Shown piece after piece: positions 27,161 through 36,237 of a stretch of DNA of 64,000 nucleotides (positions within the stretch are counted from its first letter, which is position 1; each line of letters begins with the position of its first letter). The notes beneath the pieces are model-generated. The model was not told where the DNA came from. It searched no databases and saw only the letters and a program-made list of their open reading frames with translations. The stretch is from Tardiphaga robiniae (lineage in GTDB: Bacteria; Pseudomonadota; Alphaproteobacteria; Rhizobiales; Xanthobacteraceae): the NCBI RefSeq assembly GCF_001618955.1, contig NZ_LVYV01000012.1:434001-498000 (forward strand), written 5' to 3'. Both the position numbers and the translations under genes were made by a program.

Positions 27161-29548
27161 ATGACGACACGTATGCGCTGGGGCAGGCTGCTTCATATTT
27201 CACCACTCGCTTTGGCGCTTCCGTTCGTCGATTCCACGTCCGTGCTCGCTCAACAGTCGTCTGGCTCGACGCTGCCGCCGGTGACCATCGAAGGTGGTGC
27301 ACCGCGCGCGCCGCGCGCCGCGCCGAAGCAGCGCTCGTCGTCCCGAGCTGCGACAACCGCGCGCCGTGCACCCGTCGCTTCGCCGCCGGCTGCCGAGGTG
27401 GCGCCGCGCGAGACCGCGCGTGGCCCGGTGCAGGGCATCGTCGCCAGGCGCTCGGCCACCGGCACCAAGACCGATGCGTCGATCCTGGAAACGCCGCAGT
27501 CGATCACGGTCGTGACCAAGGATCAGATCGCGCAGCAAGGCGCGCGTTCGGTTGCCGAAGCGCTGCGCTACGAGCCCGGCGTCATCTCCGAAAGCCGCGT
27601 CGGCGATCGCTTCGACAACGTCTTCATCCGTGGTTTCGGCGGTTTCGGTGCCAACGCCAACTACCTGCATTTCTGGGACAGCCTGCGCCTGCCACGCGGC
27701 GTGTCCTATGCGATGCCGTCGGTCGATCCCTATCTGCTCGAACGTGTCGAGATTCTGCGTGGTCCAGCCTCGGTGTTGTATGGCCAGAACAATCTCGGCG
27801 GCATGGTCAACCTGATCAGCAAGAACCCGACCATGACGGCGCAAGGCGAGATCTTCACCCGTTTCGGCGATCATAACCGCATCGAAGGCGGCTTCGACAT
27901 CAGTGGTCCGCTGACCAAGGACGGCGATCTGCTGTATCGTTTGGTCGGTCTCGGTCGCAAGGCGGACACCGAGGTTAATTACACCACCACCGAACGACAG
28001 ATGATTGCGCCGACCATCACTTGGCGTCCATCGACCGATACCACGCTGACGGTGCGGGCCAGCTACACCAAGGACCCGTCGAGCTATCAGCCGAACTGGC
28101 TGCCGGCCCTCGGCACGCTGCTTCCGAATGCCAACGGCCAGATTCCGAAGAACTTCTTCTCTGGCCATCCCAACGTGAATACGTATTCGCGCGAGCAGAC
28201 CTCGGTCGGCTACGAGTTCGAACATCACTTCAACGACACCTGGGCTGTTCGCCAGAATTTCCGCTACATGGAAGTGACCAGCGACTTCAAGGCGCTGTCG
28301 GTGACTGGCTTCGGCGCGGGTTCGACCTGCGGCGCGGGCACCACGGCGAATCTCTGTCTCGCGCGTTCAACCACCAACTATCTGGAGCAGCTGAAGGCTG
28401 CGGCGATCGACACGCAGGCCGAAGCGAAATTCGCGACCGGCTGGCTGGATCACACCGTTCTGATGGGCGTCGATTATCAGAATGTGTCCTCGAATGCCCG
28501 GTTCGGCACCGGCACTTCGACCAATATCAATTATCTCAACCCGAATTACGGCACGCTATCCGCGCCGGCGCTGACCAGCCAGACGATCATCGATCGTGAG
28601 CAGTCCGGCATCTACCTGCAGGACCAAGTCCGGGTCGGAAAGCTCGCTGTCGTTGCCGGCGTGCGTAACGACTGGGCCAATGCCACGAGCCAGACCAGCA
28701 CCATCGCGAGCGGTGCCGTCACGAGCCTGATTCGGCCGTCGGACACCGCAACGACATGGCGCGTCGGTACGACCTATCAGTTCGATAATGGCTTCGCGCC
28801 CTATGCGAGCTATTCGACGTCGTTCGAGCCGAGCGTGAGCATCGGCACCGATTACACCGGCAAGGCCTTCGTCCCGACTACGGGCGAGCAGTACGAGGTC
28901 GGCGTGAAGTATCAGCCGGTGGGTCTCAACGGCTTCTTCATGCTGTCCTATTTCGACATCACGCAGAACAACGTCCTCACGACCGATACGGCGCACACGA
29001 CGGGCTGCACCGTCTCGGGTGGCTTCTGTCAGGTCCAGCAGGGCGAGGTACGTTCCAAGGGCATCGAGCTTTCGGGCAAAGTGACGCTGCAGCCCGGCCT
29101 CGACGTGATCGCCGCCTATTCGCACACCGATATAGACATCACCAGGAGCTCGCAGACGGCGACGATCTACGGCACCTCCACCGTCGTCTCCGTGCAGGGG
29201 AAGAAGCCGGTGGGCGCTGCCGCCGATACCGCGTCGCTGTGGATGGATTACACCTTCCAGAGCGGTGCACTCGCAGGCTTCGGCTTTGGCGGTGGGGTAC
29301 GCTATGTCGGCGCGTCGAATGGCGATGCCGCCAATTCGGCTGCGATGGTCGTCCCGGCCTATACGCTTGGCGATGCGCAGATTCATTATGATCTGGCCGG
29401 CATGTCGCCGCAGCTCAGGGGTTGGAAAGTGGCGGTCAACATGACCAACATCTTCGACAAGACCTATGTTTCGGCCTGCGCCTCGTCGAACCAGTGCTTC
29501 TACGGCAATGGCCGGACTACCTTGGGCACGATCCGGTATCAGTGGTAA
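27161..29548 (+). CDS. TonB-dependent siderophore receptor
   Basis: 795 aa, outer membrane. Seen: signal peptide, a basic low-complexity linker (RAPRAAPKQRSSSRAATTAR, about 48-90), plug domain with ETPQSITVVTKDQIAQQGAR, VDPYLLERVEILRGPASVLY, then a 22-strand-type barrel ending NQCFYGNGRTTLGTIRYQW with a terminal aromatic. Known: FhuA/FpvA-like ferri-siderophore receptors, energised by TonB-ExbBD, which is not encoded here. Followed by an esterase and a FecCD-type ABC importer, so it is the entry point of a complete uptake route. Siderophore identity unknown, probably catecholate or hydroxamate. Confidence 0.93.
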   Translation: MTTRMRWGRLLHISPLALALPFVDSTSVLAQQSSGSTLPPVTIEGGAPRAPRAAPKQRSSSRAATTARRAPVASPPAAEVAPRETARGPVQGIVARRSATGTKTDASILETPQSITVVTKDQIAQQGARSVAEALRYEPGVISESRVGDRFDNVFIRGFGGFGANANYLHFWDSLRLPRGVSYAMPSVDPYLLERVEILRGPASVLYGQNNLGGMVNLISKNPTMTAQGEIFTRFGDHNRIEGGFDISGPLTKDGDLLYRLVGLGRKADTEVNYTTTERQMIAPTITWRPSTDTTLTVRASYTKDPSSYQPNWLPALGTLLPNANGQIPKNFFSGHPNVNTYSREQTSVGYEFEHHFNDTWAVRQNFRYMEVTSDFKALSVTGFGAGSTCGAGTTANLCLARSTTNYLEQLKAAAIDTQAEAKFATGWLDHTVLMGVDYQNVSSNARFGTGTSTNINYLNPNYGTLSAPALTSQTIIDREQSGIYLQDQVRVGKLAVVAGVRNDWANATSQTSTIASGAVTSLIRPSDTATTWRVGTTYQFDNGFAPYASYSTSFEPSVSIGTDYTGKAFVPTTGEQYEVGVKYQPVGLNGFFMLSYFDITQNNVLTTDTAHTTGCTVSGGFCQVQQGEVRSKGIELSGKVTLQPGLDVIAAYSHTDIDITRSSQTATIYGTSTVVSVQGKKPVGAAADTASLWMDYTFQSGALAGFGFGGGVRYVGASNGDAANSAAMVVPAYTLGDAQIHYDLAGMSPQLRGWKVAVNMTNIFDKTYVSACASSNQCFYGNGRTTLGTIRYQW

Positions 29549-29589
29549 ATGAGTTCGGTCCGGCATCGTCCAATGGACGGTGCCGGACC

Positions 29590-30492
29590 ATGCGAGCGAA
29601 GAGCCAGCAAAGCGATCCCTGTATGTCGAGTGTAATGCTGCCCGGCGCCAGTGTGCGTGACGTCACCTCGAAGACGGGGCGCGACTACCGCATCTTTGTC
29701 TGGCAGCCCACTACGGGCCAACTGCAGGGCAAAATGCCCGTCGTCTATCTGCTTGACGGCAACGGAACCTTTCCCATCGCGGCAGCGGCAACTGCGCTGC
29801 AGTCGCGCCGGCCGGAGCGAACGGGTGTGCGGCCCGCGATCATCGTCGGCATCGGCTATCCCACGACGTTGTGGCTTGATGCCGAACGTCGCACCTATGA
29901 CTACACGCCCCCTGTACCATCCGATGCGCTGCCCCAGCGCCCCGATCAGGGTGGATGGACCAGGACGGGCGGCGCCGATGAATTTCTCGATTTCATCGAG
30001 CACGAATTGCAACCGCTGATCGAAGGCGAGTTCGATATCGATCGCGACCAGAGCGCGCTGTTCGGACATTCCTTCGGCGGACTGTTCGCGCTGCATACGT
30101 TGTTCACGCGGCCCGACCTGTTTCGCAATTATGCGGCCGCCAGTCCGTCGATCTGGTTCGGCGGCGATCAGTTGCAGCAGGCCAAGGAAAAATTTAAGGC
30201 GCGCTTCACGGCTGGTGGCGCGTTGAAGCTGCCGCGGCGCTTGCTCGTCACCGTCGGCAGTCTGGAACAGGCTGAGGCCCAGTCCGCCGATGGCTCGCCC
30301 GTCGGCTATGACTCCTGGATTCGCCGCAACAGAATGGTAGAGAATGCCCGCAGCCTCGCGGCGGATCTCGCGACGATGGATCGGGCGGCGCTGGAAGTGA
30401 CGTTCAAGGAATTCGAGGACGAGAACCACGCATCCGTGTTACCGGCGGCAATCAGCCGGGCGCTGCGGTTCTCTCTGGCATCGGGCACGTGA
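29590..30492 (+). CDS. Alpha/beta-hydrolase, putative ferri-siderophore esterase (IroE/Fes-like)
   Basis: 300 aa from ATG 29590; ATG 29623 is an alternative, and the frame upstream overlaps the receptor gene. Seen: esterase-D-like fold with YRIFVWQPTTG, MPVVYLLDGNGTF, nucleophile Ser in ALFGHSFGGLFAL, oxyanion region and a C-terminal His in FEDENHASVLP. No signal peptide. Known: relatives hydrolyse tri-catecholate or related siderophore esters to free iron. Lies between the receptor and ABC genes, with its stop overlapping the next start, consistent with cytoplasmic iron release. Confidence 0.8.
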   Translation: MRAKSQQSDPCMSSVMLPGASVRDVTSKTGRDYRIFVWQPTTGQLQGKMPVVYLLDGNGTFPIAAAATALQSRRPERTGVRPAIIVGIGYPTTLWLDAERRTYDYTPPVPSDALPQRPDQGGWTRTGGADEFLDFIEHELQPLIEGEFDIDRDQSALFGHSFGGLFALHTLFTRPDLFRNYAAASPSIWFGGDQLQQAKEKFKARFTAGGALKLPRRLLVTVGSLEQAEAQSADGSPVGYDSWIRRNRMVENARSLAADLATMDRAALEVTFKEFEDENHASVLPAAISRALRFSLASGT

Positions 30493-31613
30493 TGGCTTCC
30501 ATTGATTTTCGATCCGTGACTTCAGCGCTCATCGCGTGCGTCCTGGGCCTGTATCTGGCCATCGCGCCTGCTGCGGCTAACCCCGTCACCATCACTGACA
30601 TCACCGGCCGTACCGTCACGCTCGCGCAGCCGGCCAAGCGGATAATCCTCGCCGAAGGGCGTCAGATCCTTGGCCTGTCGCTGTTGTACCCGGATCCCGT
30701 GAGCTTGATTGCCGGATGGCTCGGCGATTTCCGCCGCAATGACAGCGAGAGCTATGCGCTCTATCGCCAGAAGTTTCCTGCAATCGATGACATTCCCGTG
30801 CTCGGCATGGGCAATGACGGCTCGTTCTCGGTCGAGAAGGCGATTGCCATCAAGCCCGACGTCGCCGTGCTCGGGACCAGCTTTGCGCCTGGCGGTCGGG
30901 GCAATGACGTCGCGCGGCAATTGGAGGCGGCAGGCATTCCCGTGGTGTTCACGGATTTCTTCGTCAATCCGTTCGACAACACCATTCCCAGCATGCGTGT
31001 GCTGGGTCGCGTCAGTGGTCGCGAGCAGCAGGCCGAGGACTACATCGCCTTCTACGAAGCGCATATGAAGCGGATTGCGGAGCGGATGCCGAAGGACACC
31101 AAGCGTCCCAGCATCCTGTTCGAGACCCATGCAAACACCAGCGATTGCTGCCACGCGCCCGGTAGCGGCAATATTGGCCGCTTCATTGCCTTTGCCGGTG
31201 GCGACAGCATCTCTGCGCCTGTGTCGAAAGGCCCGACGGCGCAGCTCGGCCTCGAATATGTGATCTCGCAAAATCCGGATATCTATGTTGGCACCGGTGG
31301 CGCGCATCTGCGCGCCACCGGCGGTCTGGTGGTCGGCCCGGGCTTCGATGCGGACATGATCCAGCAGCGGCTTGCAGCGGTCGTGGCTCGGCCTGGCTTT
31401 TCTGAGCTCCGTGCGGTCAAGGGAAAGCGCGTCCACGGCCTGTTCCACAACATCATGTCGACACCCTTGAACCTTCTGGCGACGGAAGCTCTGGCTTGCT
31501 GGCTGCATCCACAGGCGATGAAGGATATAGACCCCGATGCGACCATGGCCGAGATCAATGCCAGGTTTCTCGCGGTGCCGATGAAGGGCATTTATTGGGC
31601 CGATCTCAAGTGA
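30492..31613 (+). CDS. ABC transporter periplasmic ferri-siderophore-binding protein (FepB/FecB-like)
   Basis: 373 aa from ATG 30492, whose A is the last base of the esterase stop (TGATG); a GTG one codon earlier is also possible. Seen: signal peptide ending AAANP, then Peripla_BP_2 features: ITDITGRTVTLAQPAKRIIL, KPDVAVLGTSFAPGG and a conserved long backbone helix. An unusual Cys pair occurs in SDCCHAPGSG. Delivers ferri-siderophore to the permease encoded next. Confidence 0.88.
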   Translation: MASIDFRSVTSALIACVLGLYLAIAPAAANPVTITDITGRTVTLAQPAKRIILAEGRQILGLSLLYPDPVSLIAGWLGDFRRNDSESYALYRQKFPAIDDIPVLGMGNDGSFSVEKAIAIKPDVAVLGTSFAPGGRGNDVARQLEAAGIPVVFTDFFVNPFDNTIPSMRVLGRVSGREQQAEDYIAFYEAHMKRIAERMPKDTKRPSILFETHANTSDCCHAPGSGNIGRFIAFAGGDSISAPVSKGPTAQLGLEYVISQNPDIYVGTGGAHLRATGGLVVGPGFDADMIQQRLAAVVARPGFSELRAVKGKRVHGLFHNIMSTPLNLLATEALACWLHPQAMKDIDPDATMAEINARFLAVPMKGIYWADLK

Positions 31614-32659
31614 GCGCCGATTCGCAAGCGATTGCTGAGGCCTATCAGCGCGTCATTCGCAGGCGCGTGGCTTTTCTCATCCTGCTGGCGCTGATCAGCG
31701 TCGTGTCCTTCGCGGTCGATCTTGGGACCGGGCCTTCGAGCCTTGGCCTGATGGATGCCGTGCGCGGCGTGCTGAATATCGGCAAGCTGTCCGGCCCGCA
31801 AAGCGCGATCCTGTGGGAGGTACGATTGCCGCAGGCATTGCTCGCGATATTGGTCGGCCTCGCGCTGGCCACGGCCGGTGCGGAGATGCAGACGATCCTT
31901 GGCAACCCACTCGCCAGCCCATTCACGCTCGGTGTGTCGTCGGCGGCCTCCTTCGGTGCCGCGTTGGCCATCGTGCTCGGCATCGGCATTCCCGGCGTGC
32001 CGCAGAACTGGATCATTTCGGCCAATGCCTTCGTGTTCTCCTTCATCGCCGTCATCGTGCTGCAATCGGTGGTGCGGCTGCGCGGCTCAGGCACCGATAT
32101 CCTCGTATTGTGCGGCATCGCGTTGTTCTTCACTTTCAACGCGCTAGTGGCACTGACGCAATTTCTCGCCAGCCAGCAGGCGCTGCAGCAGCTTGTGTTC
32201 TGGATCATGGGCAGCCTCTCCCGCGCGAGCTGGGAGAAGGTGCGGCTGCTGGCGGTGGTCGTGGTCATCGCCTTGCCGTTTGCACAGCGCGCGGCCTGGC
32301 CGATGATGGCGTTACGTTTGGGCGAGGATCGTGCCCGCAGCCTCGGGATCAACATCGCGCAATTGCGTTTCATGTCCCTGCTGCGGATCAGCATCCTTAC
32401 GGCAACGGCCATGGCCTTTGTCGGCACCATCGGCTTCGTTGGATTGGCCGGGCCGCATATCGCGCGGCTGCTGATCGGCGAGGATCACCGCTTCTTCCTG
32501 CCGGCCAGCGCATTGACCGGCGCGATCATCATGTCGCTGGCCTCGGTGGCCAGCAAGAGCATCATCCCCGGCGTGCTGATTCCGATCGGCATCGTCACGG
32601 CGCTGATCGGCCTGCCGGTGTTCTTCTCGCTGATCTTCAGCCGGCGAGGCACCGTATGA
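31610..32659 (+). CDS. ABC transporter permease, FecCD family
   Basis: 349 aa from GTG 31610, which overlaps the previous stop (GTGA); the frame upstream lies inside the binding-protein gene. Seen: about nine to ten membrane segments, the FecCD signatures RLPQALLAILVGLALATAGA and MQTILGNPLASPFTLGVSSA, and AFVGTIGFVGLAGPHIARLL. Homodimeric permease: only one permease gene is present, as in BtuC/FhuB-like single-gene systems. Overlaps the ATPase gene by 4 bp. Confidence 0.92.
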   Translation: MSADSQAIAEAYQRVIRRRVAFLILLALISVVSFAVDLGTGPSSLGLMDAVRGVLNIGKLSGPQSAILWEVRLPQALLAILVGLALATAGAEMQTILGNPLASPFTLGVSSAASFGAALAIVLGIGIPGVPQNWIISANAFVFSFIAVIVLQSVVRLRGSGTDILVLCGIALFFTFNALVALTQFLASQQALQQLVFWIMGSLSRASWEKVRLLAVVVVIALPFAQRAAWPMMALRLGEDRARSLGINIAQLRFMSLLRISILTATAMAFVGTIGFVGLAGPHIARLLIGEDHRFFLPASALTGAIIMSLASVASKSIIPGVLIPIGIVTALIGLPVFFSLIFSRRGTV

Positions 32660-33441
32660 GCGCCTCGGACCTCACCATCCGGTCTCTCTCTGCCGGCTAT
32701 GGCGCGCGCAAGGTGCTGCGCGATCTATCAATGCCGCCGATACCGGGCGGCAAGATCACCGCGCTGGTCGGACCGAACGGCGCCGGCAAGACGACGCTGC
32801 TGCGCGCGGTGGCGGGGCTTGTGCCGGCAAGCGGCGACATTCGCTTTGGGGCTCTGGACATGCTGACCGCATCGGCCAGCGAGCGGTCGCGTGCGATGGC
32901 CTTCATGCCACAATTTCTGCCGCAGCGGATGGCGTTGAGCGTACTGGAATCCGTGATCAGCGCATTGCGTGCGTCGCCGCCGCAGATTGAGCGGATGGAC
33001 GCGGCGGCTTTTCGCGATGTTGCGCTCGAGACGCTCAGTGGTCTCGGGATCGTCGATTTGGCGCTGCAGCCATTCGACAAACTCTCCGGTGGTCAGCGCC
33101 AGCTTGCCAGTCTCGCGCAGGCGCTGGTACGCAAGCCGCGGCTGTTGTTGCTGGACGAGCCGACCAGTGCACTCGATCTGCGGCATCAGCTTCAGGTCAT
33201 GAATATCGTGAAAACCGCCGCGCGCGGCGGAACGGCCGTCATCGCGGTGCTGCATGACCTGCAGGCCGCAGCGCGGTGGGCGGATTCCATCGTGGTGATG
33301 AAAAGCGGCGCGCTCTATACGAGCGGCGCGCCAGCTGATGCCATCAGCGCAACCATGCTGTCGGATGTCTATGGTATCGACGGCAGTGTCGAGACCACGT
33401 CCTCCGGCGACATTCATATTCACGCCGGGCGGCTGGCCTGA
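32656..33441 (+). CDS. ABC transporter ATP-binding protein, FecE/FepC type
   Basis: 261 aa from ATG 32656. Seen: Walker A GPNGAGKTT (39-47), Q loop in MPQFLPQRM, signature LSGGQRQLASLAQAL, Walker B LLLLDEPTSALDL and switch His in VLHDLQAAARWAD. Last gene of the siderophore operon; convergent with the DUF1045 gene 6 bp beyond its stop. Confidence 0.93.
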   Translation: MSASDLTIRSLSAGYGARKVLRDLSMPPIPGGKITALVGPNGAGKTTLLRAVAGLVPASGDIRFGALDMLTASASERSRAMAFMPQFLPQRMALSVLESVISALRASPPQIERMDAAAFRDVALETLSGLGIVDLALQPFDKLSGGQRQLASLAQALVRKPRLLLLDEPTSALDLRHQLQVMNIVKTAARGGTAVIAVLHDLQAAARWADSIVVMKSGALYTSGAPADAISATMLSDVYGIDGSVETTSSGDIHIHAGRLA

Positions 33442-33446
33442 ATGAA

Positions 33447-34148
33447 TCAGGCTGCCGTCAGCGGCGCGTGACGCAGCACCTGGAAGCGCGACGTCGCAGA
33501 TGTCTGGCGGAACAGGCCGATGCGGTCGATCCGCAGCGAGGCGAGATCGAGTGTCGCGAACCGCTGCTGCAGCATCGCCAGCACCGCCGGGCTGCGCTCG
33601 GGAGGAAGCCGTCCGGTCAGTGTCATGTGAAAGCGAAAATCGTCGCGCACATAGGGATAGCCGAAACGATCCAGCTGCTCGACCTGCCGCGGCGTCAGGT
33701 TCTCCGGTTTGCGACGTGCGCGGTCTTCCGACGTCATCGGTGCGCGGAACACCTCGAATCCCTCAACGCAGGCCTGAGCCAGTGTGGAAAGTTCAGCAGA
33801 GGGGGCATCCGGCACCACAGCCGTGAAGCCGCTGATGATACGAACCACAGGCGAGATTTCCGGGATGGCGCGGGGCATTCGCGCGAAGTCATCGAAGGCT
33901 GCGATCAGGTCGGCTTCAGTGGCCTGCGGCGTCAGCGAGAACGGCGCCTTCAGCGTGGCGTGAAAGCCGTATTTGCGCGGGTCCTTGATCAGCGCCGGCC
34001 AGTCCAGCGCCTGTATGATGAGATCACCGGGAACCAGCACGTCATCGCCGGTGAAGGGATCGTAGCCGAGGATTTCGGCGCCGAAGCGGGAGAGGGCACT
34101 GTCGGCGTCGGGGGCGTAATAGATCGCGTAGCGCGGGAATTCAGTCAT
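33447..34148 (-). CDS. DUF1045 phosphonate-associated 2H-phosphoesterase-like protein
   Basis: 233 aa. Seen: two H-x-T-L motifs, GFHATLKAPF (about 82) and FRFHMTLTGRL (about 173), the hallmark of the 2H phosphoesterase/RNA-ligase-like fold, with the DUF1045 start RYAIYYAPDADSALSRFG. Known: DUF1045 genes travel with phn genes in alphaproteobacteria; cyclic-phosphate or ribose-phosphate handling is suspected but unproven. Last gene of the acetyltransferase-phnM-DUF1045 operon. Confidence 0.85.
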   Translation of the reverse strand: MTEFPRYAIYYAPDADSALSRFGAEILGYDPFTGDDVLVPGDLIIQALDWPALIKDPRKYGFHATLKAPFSLTPQATEADLIAAFDDFARMPRAIPEISPVVRIISGFTAVVPDAPSAELSTLAQACVEGFEVFRAPMTSEDRARRKPENLTPRQVEQLDRFGYPYVRDDFRFHMTLTGRLPPERSPAVLAMLQQRFATLDLASLRIDRIGLFRQTSATSRFQVLRHAPLTAA

Positions 34149-34168
34149 GGCCGCACCATAAAGCCGCG

Positions 34169-35356
34169 TTATGCCGCGGCAATAGCTTTACGGGACATGG
34201 CACGTGCCGGCTGCAGGCGCGCGGCATCGGTGAGATGCACGAGCTTGCCCTGCACGATCACGGCGACGATGCGCGGCCGCAGCGCGATGCTGTCATCGAC
34301 CAGCAGAAGATCCGCGCGGCGTCCGTCGGCGATCTCGCCACGGTCCGTGAGCCCTGCGGCCTTGGCTGGTGCGGACGAGATCAGCGCCCAGGCCTGCGGC
34401 AGCGACAGGATGCCGTCCTGAACCAGCCGGAATGCGGCCAGCAATTGTGCGGGATAGTAATAGTCCGAGGCCAGCACCGAGCAGAGGCCCTTGGCGATCA
34501 TGTCCGACGCCTTGGTCCAGCCGGTGTGGCTGCCGCCGCGCACCACATTGGGCGCGCCGAATACGATGAAGTCGCCGGCCGCGGCCGCAGCCTTGGCGGT
34601 CTCTTCGTTGATCGGGAATTCGGCGATATTGACGCCGAGCTTGCGGAAATCGTCGCGCATCGCAGGCGAAGCATCATCGTGAGAGAGCGTCGGCACGCCG
34701 GCAGCGTTCGCTACCTTGGCCAGCCGCGCGATCGAGGCCGGCACCTCGTCGGTGCGCGACAGCACGCGTTCGACCAGCTGATCGAAGGCCTCGCTGGTGA
34801 GGCCAGTGCGTTCGACCATCCGCGCGCGCTTCGCCGGCCTCGAAATGCCGGCGATATCCATGTGATCGTTGAAGGCGAGGAGATCGATGCGGCCGGCCTT
34901 CAGCCAGCCCAGGATCTCGTCCTCCGCCTCGAGATTGAACGTCTCTTGCCGCAGATGGAAGCGCGTGTCGGAGGCGAGCTTCGGCCGCAGCGTCTCGATG
35001 GCATCCAGCAGCTTGCGGGCGTTCTCCGCGCCGCGCAGGCCCGGCTCCCAGGACCATGTGGCGCCGTGGAACACCGTGGTGATGCCATTGGCGATGGCCT
35101 GACGGTCGCTGTCGATCAAGGCGACGTCGACCGGGAAGTCGACGCCTGGGCGCGGCATCAGCTGTCGCTCGAAGGCATCGCCATGCAGGTCGACGATCCC
35201 CGGCAGCGCCAGCAGATCGGAGGCATCGAGGCCGAGCGCGCCATGGGGCGCATCCGATCCGATGTCCGCAATCACGCCATCTGCGATCTGCAGTGAGGTC
35301 TCGGCGATGTCGCGGCCGAGCAAAGTGCGTCCACCGTCGATGAAAAGTTCAGTCAT
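34169..35356 (-). CDS. phnM: Alpha-D-ribose 1-methylphosphonate 5-triphosphate diphosphatase PhnM
   Basis: 395 aa. Seen: amidohydrolase fold with metal motif VDLHGDAFERQ, FHGATWSWEPGLRG, FNDHMDIAG, TLSHDDASP and FGAPNVVRGGSHTGW. Known: PhnM removes pyrophosphate from the triphosphate intermediate before C-P lyase (PhnJ) acts. The genes that make and use its substrate (phnGHIL, phnJ) are not in this window, so they must be elsewhere or PhnM has another use. Overlaps the upstream acetyltransferase gene by 4 bp. Confidence 0.93.
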   Translation of the reverse strand: MTELFIDGGRTLLGRDIAETSLQIADGVIADIGSDAPHGALGLDASDLLALPGIVDLHGDAFERQLMPRPGVDFPVDVALIDSDRQAIANGITTVFHGATWSWEPGLRGAENARKLLDAIETLRPKLASDTRFHLRQETFNLEAEDEILGWLKAGRIDLLAFNDHMDIAGISRPAKRARMVERTGLTSEAFDQLVERVLSRTDEVPASIARLAKVANAAGVPTLSHDDASPAMRDDFRKLGVNIAEFPINEETAKAAAAAGDFIVFGAPNVVRGGSHTGWTKASDMIAKGLCSVLASDYYYPAQLLAAFRLVQDGILSLPQAWALISSAPAKAAGLTDRGEIADGRRADLLLVDDSIALRPRIVAVIVQGKLVHLTDAARLQPARAMSRKAIAAA

Positions 35357-36003
35357 GTCACTGCCATCTGCTTGGGCGCCTTGACGCCTTTATACTTGCC
35401 TAGAAAATCCTCGACCGGGAGCTTGCGGAAATCCGGCAGCCCCTGTCTTAGCATCTCATGGTCCCAATCCCACCAGGCGAGATCCATTAGTCCGTATTCC
35501 ACAGTTTCCGAAAATCGCCGCCGCACCGGTCGCGCCGGATTGCCGGCGACAATCGTATAGGGGGCGACGTCCTTGGTCACGATGGCGCCGGCGGCAATCA
35601 CTGCGCCGGTGCCGATCTGCCGACCGGGCAGAACGATCGCGCCGTGGCCCATCCAGACGTCATGGCCGATTGTGACATGATGTTCGCGCCGCCATGTAAA
35701 GAAGTCGACGTCGTCGGCCTCGCCGGGGAAATAGGAAGAGGCGCGATAGGTGAAATGCGCCTGCGTCGCCCGATGCATCGGGTGGTTGCCCGGATTGATC
35801 CGGATCATCGCCGCGATCGAGCAGAACTTGCCGATGGTCGTGTAGGTGATCTGGCCGTCATTCACGACATATGAATAGTCGTCCATCGTCACTTCTTGCA
35901 GGATCGTCCGCGCGCCCACTTCGGTATAAGCGCCGAGCTTGCTGTCGACGAGTTTCGCGCTCGGATCGACCGATGGCGTGAGGGAGAGCTGCTTTCCGGC
36001 CAT
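35353..36003 (-). CDS. Phosphonate-locus hexapeptide-repeat acetyltransferase
   Basis: 216 aa from ATG 36003; the open frame continues upstream through the regulatory gap and is rejected. Seen: left-handed beta-helix repeats (PSAKLVDSKLGAYTEVGART, IGHDVWMGHGAIVLPGRQIG, TGAVIAAGAIVTKDVAPYTI) and the xenobiotic-acetyltransferase ending AGNPARPVRRRFSE. Known: this chloramphenicol-acetyltransferase-like family recurs in phn operons; its acceptor may be an aminophosphonate. First gene of the minus-strand phn operon, 85 bp from a Pho box facing it. Confidence 0.85.
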   Translation of the reverse strand: MAGKQLSLTPSVDPSAKLVDSKLGAYTEVGARTILQEVTMDDYSYVVNDGQITYTTIGKFCSIAAMIRINPGNHPMHRATQAHFTYRASSYFPGEADDVDFFTWRREHHVTIGHDVWMGHGAIVLPGRQIGTGAVIAAGAIVTKDVAPYTIVAGNPARPVRRRFSETVEYGLMDLAWWDWDHEMLRQGLPDFRKLPVEDFLGKYKGVKAPKQMAVT

Positions 36004-36087
36004 GTGACACCCGTGCGACGGAAGAGGAATCAGGATGTGATGAAGAGAGTGCGCGCTGGGCGCGCGTGGGTCTCTTCGGTCGGTTTC

Positions 36088-36105
36088 GTGACAGTGTCGT
36101 GACGT
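36088..36105 (-). promoter_or_regulatory. Candidate Pho box for acetyltransferase-phnM-DUF1045
   Basis: Seen on the minus strand: ACGTCAC-GACA-CTGTCAC, two 7-mers with 11-bp periodicity. Known PhoB consensus is two CTGTCAT-like 7-mers 11 bp apart; one half matches perfectly except the last base, the other at about five of seven. It sits 85 bp before the acetyltransferase start and faces it. Confidence 0.65.
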
Positions 36106-36150
36106 CAGCATGAATTCGGGCGTGCTTTTCCCGCAAGGAGGATAACCCGT

Positions 36151-36237
36151 ATGCGCAGGGCACATGTCACATCACTGTTAAACGCGGGCGTTACCGGTGG
36201 CGATGTCTATTGTCATTGGAGTGCCTCATGCTGGTGG
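36151..36237 (+). CDS. Possible 28-aa leader ORF overlapping phnC start
   Basis: Seen: AAGGAGG nine bases before an ATG (36151), an excellent ribosome site, then 28 codons ending in TGA ten bases into phnC in another frame. The Pho box lies inside this ORF, so a PhoB-driven transcript would not carry its start. It would be made only from an upstream promoter. May be chance. Confidence 0.2.
36164..36181 (+). promoter_or_regulatory. Candidate Pho box for phnCDEE
   Basis: Seen: ATGTCAC-ATCA-CTGTTAA, two 7-mers with 11-bp periodicity, 46 bp before phnC. Good fit to the PhoB direct-repeat consensus, in the orientation of phnC. Together with the oppositely oriented box at 36088-36105 it gives each divergent phn operon its own site. 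Confidence 0.7.
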
